DNA of 64,000 nucleotides from Erigeron canadensis (Eukaryota; Streptophyta; Magnoliopsida; Asterales; Asteraceae): the NCBI RefSeq assembly GCF_010389155.1, contig NC_057763.1, forward strand, positions 33,338,645 through 33,402,644, in the 5' to 3' direction. Under the pieces are notes generated by a model. That model saw nothing but the letters and a program-made list of their open reading frames with translations, searched no databases and had not been told where the DNA came from. Position numbers and translations under genes: made by a program. This document shows positions 42,556 through 56,400 of this stretch, piece after piece (within the stretch, counting starts at the first letter, position 1; every line of letters starts with the position of its first letter).

Positions 42556-45500
42556 TTATATCCGTACCGGTATTCCAAAATTCTGGAATGTTCTGATTTC
42601 CCCACGTAGTCCCGCTGTCACAATCACCATACCCCATGCTGACTTCCCTGGGCTCATCCCGTTTGAAAAATCAACACTGGTCCGAGGACTTGGGTTCTTA
42701 GAAGCCAAAACAAGCTTTTCCTCTGGCCATGTAGCCGACATCCTATCGTAAAGGTAACCATTGGTTGCACTAGAGATAGTTCCATGAAGAGGGCTGCTGC
42801 TACAGCCAGAAGCTAGTAATGGAGAAGCGTCTTTTCCATTACTGTCATCTGCTGGTGTAGGGGGATGGTTAGCCGAAGACACATCGTCTAACCGGTCCCT
42901 TTCGCTACTTAACCTAGTGGGTTCAGCAAACCCATCTTGAAAACCCCAACAGGCATCTGTCATACCAGGCCATGGAACAGCCACTGATACATCTTGACAA
43001 TGGAAGTGCTCGTAGGATTGAGTAACTGTAACCCCTTTGTTTCTGCTAGCACGAGAATCACCTTCGTGTTTCCAAACATATACATTGGAATCCTCACTGG
43101 CACAAACCACGTATCTACCATTTGCTGTAAGGTGGGCTGAAATTTGGCTGTTTGTGTTGCGAAACCCTGTAACAAGATATTAAATAGAATTAGGAAACCA
43201 ACAAATCATGTAAAATTAACACTAATTAGCGTTACCTTTAAACTTATGGACAAGGTCAACACCATCAACAACACGAATTCGTGAATCCGCAGACGTTATG
43301 AGCACTTCTGATGTACTGCCTGGAACAAACTGTATAGAAATGATAATTGTCAGTACATGGGTTAAAAACCAAAAGGAATCATGACCCTAAAGACTAAAGG
43401 CACGTAATAGAGGAGAAAAGATAGGCGGGTTGGGCAACAGGTATATAAGGGTCACTATTAAATACATGCCAAAAACGGACTGAGCCAAGTTCAGAAATCC
43501 ATAACACCTTTTAACCGATTGCACCTTTTGCCCAGTTGCCCCTTTTTCAGTTATGATTACACAAGGAATATTATTACAAAAAAATCTGCATCTTGAAAAA
43601 AGTGTTTGATGGCAGTGTTTAGTTAAATTAGTTCCGGTGGCTTATCCATGTCCAACCCACGACCCACTTCACAAACTCCTCAGTTAGATATTTTTATTTC
43701 ACTTGAATCATAGATGAAGTTGAGCCCATTGATAGGCAAATGGGTCGAAACTGCCTCATCTAACATATAATAGCTTTATTACCTGAAACCCGGTAATTTT
43801 TTTATGGTGTGGCTTCTTTTTCTTATTTTGCAGGTTGATCTGACTCTTCTGTTGCAACTTATTTTCTGGAAGACATGGAGAAAGGTAATATAAGCAACAA
43901 CAAAAAAATGAGAACCATAAAAACACGCAAAAAAACAGCGAAGTACCGCTGGTGTTATACAGACGGCAGCTCCCCTTATATGAACCAACAAGCGCAGCCT
44001 TCAAGAATCAACGAAATTTTTTTTCAGATACATTAGATCTTTGCCCAATTTGTATTTTTGTTACATAAAATTGAGATGATACTGAATAATGAATAATATG
44101 GCTCAACCTGACCGTCAGGTGTATAGCAAGCAGAAGTGACCATCTCATGTAGATCATTCCAATCAACAACTTGTCGATCAGGAATGCTCCATATGCGAAC
44201 CTTGGCATCTAGAGACCCACTGATAAAGTATCTATCATCAACAGGATTAAACTGGATGCAAGTCACTGTATCAAAAAATAACATGGGAAAAGAGACTTGG
44301 TGAATATCATAAAAGAGGACATGTACGCTCCGCAAGAGAACACACAAGTTTCGATTGGTCATTAATAAGTTTAATGAGTGGGTGTGAAAAAAGATTCAGA
44401 CTGAAAAGCGTCATTTTTTATTGCCACTTATAAAATGGTTGTGTTGAGCCACAGTCACTACTTTATCCATTTCTTTTAAGATTAAGGTGTAAATTGTGAT
44501 TACATAAACGTTATTAATGATAACTTGATTCTTTGAATATATGAATAAGAGGTTGTATGACCATTTAATATGTTTCCCTTAACGTTACTCTTTTTATTTA
44601 TCTCTTTGAGATGAAAGCACAGCCCAAACTGACATATTAATAAATTAAATGGGTTTAAATTGCCACCTCTGGTCATAAAGTATCATCTAATACTGTCTCT
44701 AAGTAGTAAGAAAACAATTCTTACCATAATCGCTGTGAGAAAAGACCTTTAAACATGACTTGCTAGACAACTGCCACAACCGTACTGTTTTATCCATGGA
44801 GGATGAAAGCAAATGCTGAAATTGGAATTTATCGTCAATAAGAGTTTTCACGTACACTTTGCAACAATAGGAACAGTTATGGAAACAATCATATGTGACA
44901 AAAGAGAATGTACAATTGACAAAGAATTTATACAAATAAGAGCAGAAGTAAAACTTCATGTAACACGTTAGTTCAAGAAACCTGGGACTAATATCCAACA
45001 ACTAAATGGTGGTACCAATAATGAACGATGTCAGGTTTTCTTATAAATAAATGACTATATTATTACCACATGCAAGAAGATGCTACACAGATCACTGTAG
45101 AAGTAAGGGGAAAGAAAACCTGTTCAGATTTGTAAAATCCAAACAATCACCAAAATCCATTCATAACCTAGATGGTACACTAAAAAGGAATCATTTAGCA
45201 AGCTCTTAATAATGACAAACCAGTATCATGCTGGATACAACCCAGAATTTGAAACTTAACTGCCTTCTAACTTCTATTTAAACCAATGTACCCAAATCCT
45301 TCTTTTAAGGTAGAGACTTACACATCCTAACCACCCATTGTTACACTTTTTTGTCACAACTTAGACATAAAGAGCCCTCAACCTCTAGGTTGAAAGGTAC
45401 CCCAATACTAGGCACTTTGGTAATGCACCTAATAGCACATCTCAGACTTAAAATCTACGTTGGATTCATCTTTAAACTAAAACGATGTATGTTCACTTTA

Positions 45501-48051
45501 TAAAACAAAGTTACACGACGAGTAAGTAGCCACAGCATAATCTACATATTTTTAGGTAAAATTCTGCTCTTGCTCATCGACCTGGCTCAGCACCTTCCGC
45601 TGATCATCAATCTTTATAACAATACGTGTTCGAGGGCAATGGTAAAAGGCTAGCCAAATACAGTTTCTTACTCTATACAATCCTAATAAAAAATTACTTC
45701 AATGGACGATATGTACGATGTAGCTGATATGGATTTGATATCAGGGTAGTCTGGAATATTCTTTTAATCTCCATCCAGAGCCCTCACTATGTCATTGCTC
45801 CAGGAGGAAAAATAGAGACATATCTTCCAAATTCTATAGCAAATTTACTCTAACAGACATTCCAATAGACAATGTATGCTTCTTCAAATGACCATTACAG
45901 TAGAACCGCTTATGAAGATTATAAGCAGTTGCGGTGACATCCTAGCCAACTGTCTACTAGTATTAGCATAAGTTCAAACTGAAATTGATTTTTAAAAAAG
46001 CTAAAAGGCCTGTGTCATGCAAGGGTATAGCCAGATATGTATAATTTGGAGGAGGCTAATAAAGTCTAGCATATAAGGAATTGTGACTAATTATCTTTAA
46101 AACCCATAGTTGTAATGGTTATTCATGGGCAATCTGAACATACGTTGCCTCTTAATCAGCTTAATCTTTTTGCTCTACCTAATTGTGATTAAGGAAGATA
46201 GTCAAGACCACAGATGGTAAACTAATACCCGAACTAAGTTTCCATGTTTGTTAATTCAATTACTCCAACAAACATATAACATTCATGCTATATATTCAAA
46301 TATAATTTTAAAAAAAAGAAACTTCTAATCTTTAAAATACTAGTTAATTAAGATTCTGGCTAACCTGAGATTTGGACCAGGACAGGTCAAGCACATCATT
46401 CAGATGCCCATTGAAAGAACAAATGGGTTTTTCTGACAACGCAAATACAGTCTCCGGCACAACGATAGGATCCAAGCTTATAGACTTTCGGCTTATAGAT
46501 AGTCTTCCTCTTCGTTTCCTTTCGGGTACACTTTCCAAACTTGAAGGTAGTGGTATTGACTCTGGCGAACCGTTGGACATCAATAACACATTCAAATTTC
46601 CATCTTCCTGTTTATCAAACAACAGATCGCCTTTCCTTTCTGAACCAACAACTTCCCAAATATGGATGAGACAATCCTCACCCGCACTAGCAAGATATTT
46701 CCCATCCAAACTAAACTTAATAGTCCATATAGAACCATTATGAGCCTGAATCTCTTGACTTTTATACAAAGCTGTAAGATCTTTAAAAGATTTTCCATAC
46801 TGCCGAACCCGAACTCTCTCTGGACCATGAAAAGAAGCATCTTGACTATCATCAGTAGCTGAACTAGACCGTCTCCCACCCTTCTCCGACGACGTATCTC
46901 TCTCATCACTACTCCGTCTCTCTTTGCTCCCTGTAACCGAACTAGCTACATTCTTAATACTCTTTAACCAACTCCCTTTCTTTTTCAACTTAGATCCACT
47001 CCCACCACTACCATTCCCATTCAAATCAACCAAATCCTCACCATTACCAGCTTCAACATTCTGCCGTCTCATTAACTCCTGAACAATCGGCGAATGTCCA
47101 ACACACATTTCAAACTCTTCCATCGTCAAATGCCTCCCCGTCCCAACTTCCTTCAAATTCCCACACATTCCATCCTCTCTAACCTCCTTCACCACAAACT
47201 CCTTCCCATTATCCAAATTCTTAATCGTACACACCGCATCATCATCTTCACCACCATCCCTTCCCAAATCCACATCCAAATACATCCCAACCGAATCACC
47301 CCCATTCCTATCAACACTCACATCACATTTCACAATCTCCTCACTCCGCCTAACAACTTTACCCGTAGGCGGCTTACAAACACTATTACCATCACCAACA
47401 CCAACACTCGACGATCTCACCAACAAATGTTTCTCACTATCCTTATCATCATCATTATTATTATCAACCTTATTATTTACACTTTCAGAATTAATTAAAA
47501 GAATTTCTTCACAATTAGTAGTATTATTATTACTATTCAAATTTAAATCACCACGTGTTTCATGATCAGCAGATTTCGACCGTACGATTACAGACGCAAT
47601 ACGTATATCCTCCTCGTCTTCATCGTAATCATCTATATCTAACTGATCCGCAGATATTGACTTACCTAAAACCGGCGGCAGTCCGAGCTGCCGCAGCAAC
47701 CTCGACCTCCGTTCCTCCACCGACGACGGTTGTGAGATCCATACGTCATAGCTTCCGGTGACTCCATTCGGAAACCTATAGATCAGTACAAACACATTTT
47801 ATTAAAATCATTATTAATATGTATATATGTATGTGTATTATATATAGATATAGATGTTATGTTTATTAATAGAAAGTGAAATTGAGATCTGGAACGTACA
47901 CGTGGCAGTGATTATTAATATCTTCTTCATTATCTGAAGAAGATGAAGAAGAGCAAGTAGTAGAGGAAAGTAACCGATCAAGAGACTCGTAGAAAAATTC
48001 GTTGTCGTTTTGGTCTTCAGCTTCGTCGTTTTGGTTACGAGATTTGCTCAT
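42556..48051 (-). CDS. WD40-repeat protein, WDR44-like
   Basis: Eight exons (48051-47900, 47775-46365, 44815-44725, 44265-44108, 43998-43947, 43865-43783, 43329-43236, 43166-42556) encode 883 residues with frame kept throughout. The N-terminal third is acidic, with Ser and Asn runs, and contains [12 protein letters not shown], then [24 protein letters not shown], as in plant proteins named after human WDR44 (a Rab11-binding protein). WD repeats run from about residue 395: [12 protein letters not shown]...[81 protein letters not shown] and [16 protein letters not shown] Ser-rich C-terminal tail of about 150 residues follows. The exon 1 donor (CACGT|GTACGT) was chosen because it keeps frame and gives CHVFPNGV; it is the least certain junction. 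Plant function is not settled. Confidence 0.9.
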
Positions 48052-49321
48052 TGTTCGGGCATTCTCATCGGAGAAATGAAAATGCCCGCCGGCGCCGGTG
48101 ATCGGAGATCGAGGTATAAGTAAGTTAAGTTTGTTAAAAGAGTTAGTTAAAAAAAAAAAAAGAACAAGTCTTTCTCTCTCTCTCTGAGATCCGCGGTGCT
48201 GAATGAAACGATGTCGTCTTGGAGTATTGTGTGTCGTTACTGGGAAAATTAAAATAGAAAGAAGTGGGTTGGGTTTGGTTTTGTATGTGTGTGTGTGTAA
48301 TATGGCCACTAAAGTGAAACCACCGCAAATTTTTTAAATAATTAATTTGAATAATTTTAATGTATAAATAATAAAATAATTGCTGTAGAATTATTTGCCA
48401 TATGCATTGTGAAAGAACCTTCAACAATAAATTATACGGAGTATTTGTCTCTCCATCTTGATTTATTAATTAAAAACAGATGATGAAGCTTGTAATTAAA
48501 AAAATTATTTAAAAGAAAAAGTGGTGTCAAAAGTAGATGTATATTACCAATGTTTACACCAAGTGGGTAACTAAAATGTTGGGAAGTGGATGGATAAGTT
48601 CAATCATTGAAGTTTGTTTAGTTTTGTCTAGAGGCAGTATATAGTACTCATATGGGTATGTGTTTTTTACAAAAAAAAATATATATATATATATCACTCC
48701 TAACTTCTTTTTTTTAAATCCTCTTAACAATATAATCATGATATATGATGTATACATTCGACACAAAATTAAGACATTGAAAGGATTGGTTAGAAAAATC
48801 TATCATCATTCATTTTTTTAAATGCAAATATTAGCAAGCGTTCATGGTTAGTATTTAAGTTAGTAATTCATCATAATGTATAATTGTATATAACGGGTTC
48901 TGAGCTCCAAATCTTGATTAAAAAAAGTCTCAAAGAAAACCTCATGACTAACTCACTTAAATGAAATTAGTTTACTTATATATTATTAATCTGTATAAGG
49001 AAAACCAGCACATGACAACTAAGTTTTAAACCCCGATCTATAGGTAAAATCTTATCATGTCTCCACACTATATTCTCTAGTTAATTGCTAGTAGGTCTAA
49101 TTCTCGTTAACATGATTCGTACATATTTAGCTAGATAAATAATTTGTTTTGCATTTATGTGGTAGGTTAGTAAACACTTAAACACTTAAGATAACCACTT
49201 AAAGACGATTAAGTAGGTAATGAATTTCATTCACCCTTTGATTTTGGGTACAATGGAGTATGAACCAATATTAAGTGATAACGATTAAGTTGGTAATGAA
49301 TTTTCATTAGATGTTACTAAA

Positions 49322-49665
49322 AGCATATAAGTTATTTTTTGTAAATATTGGTTGATGTGATCATATTTATGTCTAGATCGAAAAAATAAGGGAAGACATG
49401 TTTACAATGCAATTTTTTTCGTTGGATTTTATTTTACTAATATTTTAAGTTGTTTAAATCATTTTCTAGAAAAATGTTACTTTAATACTTCGTATATAAG
49501 TTATTTTCGTAAATATTGGTTGATCTTAGCATATATAATTAGTCTATGCGTTGATCGAAAGAAATAAAGGGAAGACATGTTGACTATGTAAATTTTTCTT
49601 TGGGTCCACTAACATATTAAGTTGTTTAATCAGTTTATGGAAAAATGTTACTTTAATACTCCGAT
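49322..49665 (+). repeat. Diverged tandem duplication, about 172 bases per copy
   Basis: Both copies contain CATATAAGTTATTTT-GTAAATATTGGTTGAT, GATCGAAA-AAATAA-GGGAAGACATGTT, TTAAGTTGTTTAA and AAAAATGTTACTTTAATACT in the same order. The second starts at about 49496. Several indels separate them, so the duplication is not recent. Confidence 0.75.
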
Positions 49666-50156
49666 AAAAAAAGTATTGGAATGACTCATTTCACCATCAC
49701 TTTTTAAAACGACAAAATGGTTTCGATGATCTCGAAACATATATGTTAGATATATTCACTAGCTGCTCAAGCAATGTTGGGGTCTAAAGCGAAACAAAAA
49801 AGTGAGACCTATTTATAACTAAAACTTATATAAAAAGAACACAATACCCAAAACGTATTACAATGTACTTAATCAAAAGTCATTTTAAACTACACATAAT
49901 TTGATTTTTTTTAAGCTTCTCTTATTTATTTTTATTTTCAAATTTTCTTTATATGATTTTTTCTCTCCATACATAAAATAAATTGATATATTTAATTTAT
50001 ATATAAAATTTGAGGCCTTTAATAATACGGGGCCCAAAGCCCTTACTTTCTTTGCCTTACCCTCAAACCACCACTTCACATATTGAACGAACAGGAGGAA
50101 GGTCTAAGTTCATACAATCATACTAGTAACTTTACAAATATTTATAAGAAAAGGCA

Positions 50157-50197
50157 TATATTATATTATATTATATTATATTATATTATATTATATA
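50157..50197 (+). repeat. (TTATA)n microsatellite
   Basis: About eight perfect copies of TTATA/ATTAT in a row. Confidence 0.9.
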
Positions 50198-52389
50198 CTG
50201 TATTAAGTTTTGAGAAAATGATGTGATGAGATGATGGACCATGCTAGTATTAGATAGGGTAGGAGGAGGACAGAGGTGTAGACCATCATCGTATAGTAAT
50301 AGTACATTTGTGTATCCTCCCCCACCACCAATACAGTGTTACAGACCACACAAAAATATACCCTCTTTTTTAGTACAAAAACCAAATTCATTTCACCTTA
50401 AAATTATTAACTGGCTTCTTTTACTCCTACAACAACATATTAAATTGTATCAATAAGTTGGGGTACCTTTTATTATTAACAAAGATAAAGTGTACGTTTT
50501 GTAGCAAGACTTACAATGTTGTTGTTCAAGTTATTGTATATAGTCTTATTCCTGATATTAACTTAATTTGTTGATGATTGTTCGTATTAATAATACGAGC
50601 TTAAACTCAAGTTTGACTCGACTAGTTTATATATAGCTCAAAGATAAACACAACAATGAAATTATATTGTTATTAAGGTCGTATAAGGGGAGGACCTATT
50701 CAATTCTAAGGAAGATTGAGATGTTTTCTACTAAATGACTCATGAGTCTAGGCATTCCAAAATTATTTATCTAAACAACAGATCTTAAACGTGTTAAAAA
50801 ATGAATATATGTTATTCCAACTTGATTATTCCTAGTGAAAGGATGTAACGAGCTAGATATTATATTAATTTGTAACTTAATCAAATTGTTGTGTACCATA
50901 TCCACATTGTCAAACAAATATCTATAGCCCATTGAAACCTTCAACGTGACATAATGTAACAGTAGGCCTCCATTATAGCGACTCGCGGTGATCAAGTTGT
51001 ATCTCTACCTATGATTTAATTACTTAAACCCATTCAATACATGTCGTGGACCACTAGTACATTATAGATGTCTACTTATAGTCTATCAAAATTGTAATCA
51101 ATAAAACGAATGTAAAATTTCTTCAAATTAGGCAACCAACTTAGTGAGCGAGCCCGGGCCAGGGCCAGGGCAAAGCAAACAGAAAAGAGAAAAGATTTGC
51201 TAACAAATTACGGATACAGGAAACATTGGGTAGGTTGTGTAATTACGAAAAGTATAGGGGTGATGGTGACATTGATCGAATTTGTGAAAAAGCTTGTTGG
51301 TTTTGACTCTAAGAATAACAGAAAATTTAAAGACAAAATCAAACCTGTCAAATCATTGACTTAACCGAAACTCCCCCAAAGAGCCAAATTAAATTCTTTA
51401 ATGTTTTTTTAAACAGTAAATGTTAAACAAAATTCTTTGATGTTTTGTTTGCGTAAGAGAATTACGTTTGGATTATGGATTAAGATTTTTAAGTTCGAAA
51501 CTAATATAATACTAGCTTTGTTGAATATTATGCTCACAAAAAAAAAGAACATATTTTTACACCACAAAAATCACAACATGACCTATCAAATTGTTTTTAA
51601 CTTGAGAAGATCCTTATATTTCAGTTATTTATACGTGAACCCGAAAATAAATATCTAAAATATTTTATAAGAATAAAAAATTTAAAAATTTTATATGTAA
51701 AGTGAACGATTTCATAGAGTTACACAAAGATAACCAAACAAATTAAGATAATGAAAAGCAAAGATAATTAAGACGAATGAAAGTAATACTCGTCTAACAA
51801 ACTATATATAAACAAAAATGGAATGTTATAATTATTGTTATTTGTTATTTTGTTAATCTTAGAAAAATGAAAAGCAAAAGTCGGCTTAATTAAGAGGTCG
51901 GTGAATAGTGAATTGGCAAACGAGAGAGGCAGAGGCACTTTTTGACACCAAACAAACATGCGTGCGTTGTTGCTCGCTCGCTTCCTACACACACTTTGAC
52001 AACTCAATATACACACATACATAGCTCACAACTTCTTTACTTTTCATTTACACCTATGTTACAACACCTATTTATTAAGCTCACCTCGAAATTGTATTTG
52101 TATATTTGATTTACACTATAATTAAACATAAACAATCACCCACATATGTTACACGAATAACTTTTTAGTGTTTTTAAAGATAAAGCAAGTTATAAGAAAG
52201 ATACAATATTTGCACCTACTGTTGATTTCAAATTAATTATTCTGCTCAAACAGTTTTGTTAGTATTAATTATGACACACACGAACAATTGCTAAAATTAA
52301 CAAAATGACAACACCAACATATGTGTGTTTATAAAATGCTTACATTTTTTTTATATCTATATCTATATTTGAGTCATATACAAAAATGA

Positions 52390-52552
52390 TAAACTTTCGT
52401 AAAGATTAGCTTAAAAATCCTCTTAAACTTTAAGAAAACTAATTATTTTATTTGATTTTGCCCTCTGATTTTTTCACATGTCATCATCCAATAGTTAGGA
52501 GGATTTTTAGGCTATTTTGTTAAAAAGATTAATAATTTTTCATAATCAAAAT
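52390..52552 (-). repeat. MITE, family copy 2 (inverted relative to copy 1)
   Basis: The reverse complement follows the order of the element at 6338-6522: ATTAATC near the end, AACAAAATAGC-TAAAAATCCTC, then ATTGGATGATGACATGTGAAAAAATCAGAGGG. The ends are more worn than those of copy 1. Confidence 0.5.
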
Positions 52553-54514
52553 ATTAAACATGTTTAGTAATGACGAGTTCATTAATCTGTCTATAGAAAA
52601 GCAGATTAGACAGACTTAGAAAAGGACTGCGGAGTGCGGACCCACTATGCAAGATATAGGCGTGATCTTTTTTGCTTCATTGGGGGAAGCACTTCGTTTC
52701 ATTATTTTACAATAATAGAAATCGTGAATTTTGCTGTTAAAAAAAAATTAGAAATCGTGAATTTTGCTTGCATAAAATTGGACATAATACTTTTGTTTCA
52801 AAACTATTATCTATGATAATACTAAAATAATATTGTTTCATAAAAGATTAAACCACTATACATTATAAACGATACCTACTTAATTTAATGTACAAAAAGA
52901 AAAGAAAAAACCTACTTCAGTTTCAAATTTGTATTGTAATAATGACTCATACAAAATGTGAGGTACACTAAAGTAGTCTACTTTTTCTTTTCTTTTCTGA
53001 TTTAAAATACAATATTAAAAGATTGTGCATGCTTATATATAGATAAGCCGAGGCCAAAATTTAATAGTGTTGAACATTAATTTGAACTATTTGTGATTTT
53101 GTGTAATCTGGGAATGAAATATGAAAATTTAGGAAGATGACTTGTGTGTAGTTTAATGGTAGTGTAACGTGGTTATTATGATTTAATTAGTGACAGACAG
53201 CCCACGTGGCTTGATTCCCACTAAACAGCCTGTTAATGGTCATTTTTAGTACTTTTTGCTACTTGCTTAATTGTAAATTTGATGTGTGCAAGCATAACTA
53301 AAAGAAAATGCATAGCATTATTCGATTTATAAAAATAATAAAATGAAGCAAGTGATTGTTAGAATATGTCCACCATTTAATTAGTTTACAAAAAGTGTAC
53401 ATGCGTGGGAACGAGCTTCTTTTTTTTTTTTTTTGAGGCGTTATGATGGAAATTAGTCGATTACTATGGATAATCGGTTAATTAAATATACACCAATTAA
53501 GTTAGTAACGGACATTCATAGATAATTAAGCTTTTGTCATTTCTTTTTCAAACTGTATAAGTTCTAACGAAATGAAACATTAGTATATGGGAAAATTACT
53601 ACAATAGTCATATTTAAGAGATTATGTCCACATAACACCTATAAATTTTTTTACCACAATGGGCATAATATCCTTACCACCTACCCTTATTAGTAAGAAA
53701 TATTAATAGCCAATTAAATGTTAACAAGTGTTTTTGTTGGAGTCATACATGTACTAATTTGTTATATTCTCCTATTAATAAAAATATATAATATGTTTTT
53801 TTATCTATAAATTTTCTCTCCATTCTTGTTTGGTTCCATTGTATTTATCTTTTACTTTTTTAACAAAGTTTTTTTATTCTCTTGTATATTTTGTAAAAAC
53901 ATTTTTTTACAAATTATTATATTTGGTCGAATAATCTACGTAATCAATACATGCAAGTCCATATATTGATTAGTAATTGTTAGTGTCCTTTTTATATGCA
54001 TATATATTTTCATTTATACATAGAAAACTATGATTTATTTCAATTTCGGTTTTATTTAAATCAAAAATACATATCCAAAAATAAACTATTCGAAAGAGAT
54101 AAATATAATTAAGGTATTTTTTTTGTTTGTGGTGATAAGAAAACAGGTTTAAAGGGTTTAAAATGAATAAAAAAAATTAAATTATTTTTTAAACATTTTA
54201 TGATTTCTTTAAAGAATCTAAAACTTTAATTTATTTTAAACTTCTTATTGTGTCATCACAAATAATAAAAACTTTATTTGGGTTTATTTCTTTGAAATAA
54301 CTCATTTGTGGAAATATATTCGGTAGAAATGATTTAAAACAAAAATAAACTGAAAACTTTTTACAAGCAAGTTAAAATATATGTAGAAAAAAATGAAACA
54401 ATAATAAATATTAATCAATTAATCCTGCATTTTATCTAAAAAAGTACTAATGTACATAAAATATATTTTATATATATATAGAAAAGATAGAATAGGAGTA
54501 GAAGAAACTAACTA

Positions 54515-56158
54515 GAATTAATTGTAAAACTGGTCCCTATGGTTTACACACTTTAGCAATATGGGTCTCTTTTTAAGTATCGTTGTAATGGAAGTTCCTA
54601 TTTTGAGAACTTTTTGCAAGATTGGTCCCTTTTTAACAGGACCGTTAGTGGGGTGTCGTCAAGTCTTAATAGAAGAGACCATCATTGCTAGTAAACTCAA
54701 GAAGGACCCCCATTGTTAAAATGGAAAAACCATAGGGACCAATCTTGCAATTAACAACTTGATATTTTTTTTTTATTTAATTCAAGACATTGCAACATAC
54801 AATTATCAGTGCGTTAGATCCCTAATTATACTTTTTCACTTTTCTATAAAAAAAATAAAAATTAATGAATACTTAATTTAAATATGACTATTAACATACT
54901 TTAGCATTTCATGATTATTTGATAATTAAACTATTAAAAACATATTTCTACAAAAATATTCTAAATTTTGTAAATGTTTCAATTGTTGATGATAATCAAA
55001 GGGTAGAGATTCAGAGAGAATGTTTTTTTTTTTTTTAACTTCCCTTTTTCACTTTTTTCATGCTTTTTTTTTTAATTAACTCAATCTATAAAAAAATTAA
55101 AATAAAAAATAAATCTATTTTAACCCGAGTTAGTGAGTTATACATATAAGGGTACGATACGGGATTCACCCTTAATGATATTAATAAGGGGTAGCTGGTG
55201 AGAGTGATAGGTCATAGAGGATGATATGTCATAGGGGGTGATCGGTGATGAGGTGATCTACCTTACGGGCTTCGCCCTTAGTCATCATGGCTCCGCCATA
55301 ATCTGAAAGGCGTCGCCTATAGTTTACGGGCTACGCCCTTTGAAAAAAAAATTATTTTTAAAGTTTTTTAAAATTTTTATATAAAATTAGTCAATTAAAG
55401 AAGAAATGAAAAACTGAAAAAAAGTTCAAAAAACAAGCTAAAAAAATAATTTAAAAAAACGAACCTTCTCTCTTTTTTCTCCTTAAGGACCCTTCTAATT
55501 TGATCTCTATCTGATAATCAAACCCACATACTAATTTATATCCACGTCTTAAAATAACAAACTGTATTATTCGATATATAAAAAACATATGAAAAAGTTT
55601 GTTATGATCTATTTAAAATATATATATTTGTTAATCCACCAACCGCATAAATGTTCAACATATTACACATGGAACTAAAAAACCATATATGGTAATTATA
55701 TTTTTTGAACAGGTTTACTTTTTGGTTTTATCAAATTTCAAACATACAACCTCCAAAAGATTATATATCAATTATTTTTCAATGTAAAAAGATTATACAA
55801 AGTACATATCCATTATTAAAATTTTTTAGTATACATATAAGTTTACTAATTAAGGATCTGACACACTGACAATTGTATGTTGCAATCTTTTGAGTTAAAT
55901 CAAAAAAGATATCAAGTTGTTAATTGCAAGATCGGTCCCTATGGTATTTCCATTTAAGAAATGGGGGTCCTTTCTGAGTTTACTAGCAATGATGGTCCAT
56001 TATGTTAAGACTTGACGACATTCGCTAACGGTTTTGTTAGAAAGGGACCAATCTTGCAAAAAATTCTCAAAACAGGGACCCCCATTGCAACGATACTTAA
56101 AAAGGGACCCCCATTACTAAAGTGTGTAAACCAAAGGGACCATTTTTGCAATTAACTC
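54515..56158. mobile_element. Inner Mutator-like element nested in the 53589-56590 element
   Basis: Inverted arms of about 330 bases start at GA(A/G)TTAATTG and carry TGGTCCCT(A/T)TGG and TTTACACACTTTA. They run inward to GATC-GA-CACTGA-AATTGTATGTTGCAAT. The flanking 9-mers AACTAACTA (54506-54514) and AACTAAATA (56159-56167) match at 8 of 9 positions. The centre has no transposase but carries the small-hairpin array at 55267-55338. The architecture parallels the element at 7426-8768. Confidence 0.7.
55156..55338 (+). repeat. Array of small G+C hairpins with three-base loops
   Basis: Four perfect palindromic units follow one another: GGGC-TTC-GCCC (55267-55277), ATGGC-TCC-GCCAT (55287-55299), AGGC-GTC-GCCT (55308-55318) and GGGC-TAC-GCCC (55328-55338). 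Starts are about 20 bases apart. The first and last are both preceded by TTAC and followed by TT. ACGGGATTCACCCTTA near 55157-55172 looks like a mutated unit. This is a striking G+C patch within very AT-rich DNA. Confidence 0.7.
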
Positions 56159-56187
56159 AACTAAATAAGTATTTATATTAACAAATA

Positions 56188-56400
56188 CTCCCTCCGTCCC
56201 ATTTTATTTGTCATGTTGACTAACTTTGACTGTAAATAACTTTGTTTGTATTATATAGTAATTGATGAAGCTTATATGAACAAAAAGTACATTAAAAACT
56301 CAATCAATTCATATATTTTATATCAAGTGTTACATGACACAAACAAAGTTATTTACGGTCAAAGTTAGTCAATATGACAACTAAAATGGGACGGAGAGAG
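56188..56400. mobile_element. Stowaway (Tc1/mariner-type) MITE
   Basis: The ends CTCCCTCCGTCCCATTTTA and (inverted) CTCTCTCCGTCCCATTTTA are flanked by TA at 56186-56187 and 56401-56402. The 213-base length and the CTCCCTCCGTCCCA terminus are classic for Stowaway. The subterminal GACTAACTTTGACTGTAAATAAC is also mirrored. It sits in the right arm of the outer Mutator-like element. Confidence 0.9.

Larger units (their letters stand above)
48052..53588. other. Gene-free AT-rich DNA
   Basis: No coding region is supported. The WD40 promoter and 5' UTR (CT/GA-rich, 48110-48200; GT repeats near 48280) come first. Further on are a (TA)n run at about 48679-48694, a diverged tandem duplication at 49322-49665, a pentanucleotide microsatellite at 50157-50197, and a MITE copy at 52390-52552. 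A 30-base direct repeat, GAAATCGTGAATTTTGCT, occurs at 52718 and 52752. Confidence 0.55.

Noticed and set aside
47094..47498. Plus-strand frame of 134 codons (Ile/Thr/His-rich).
   Set aside because: It is the antisense shadow of the acidic, Asn/Asp-rich part of WD40 exon 2.
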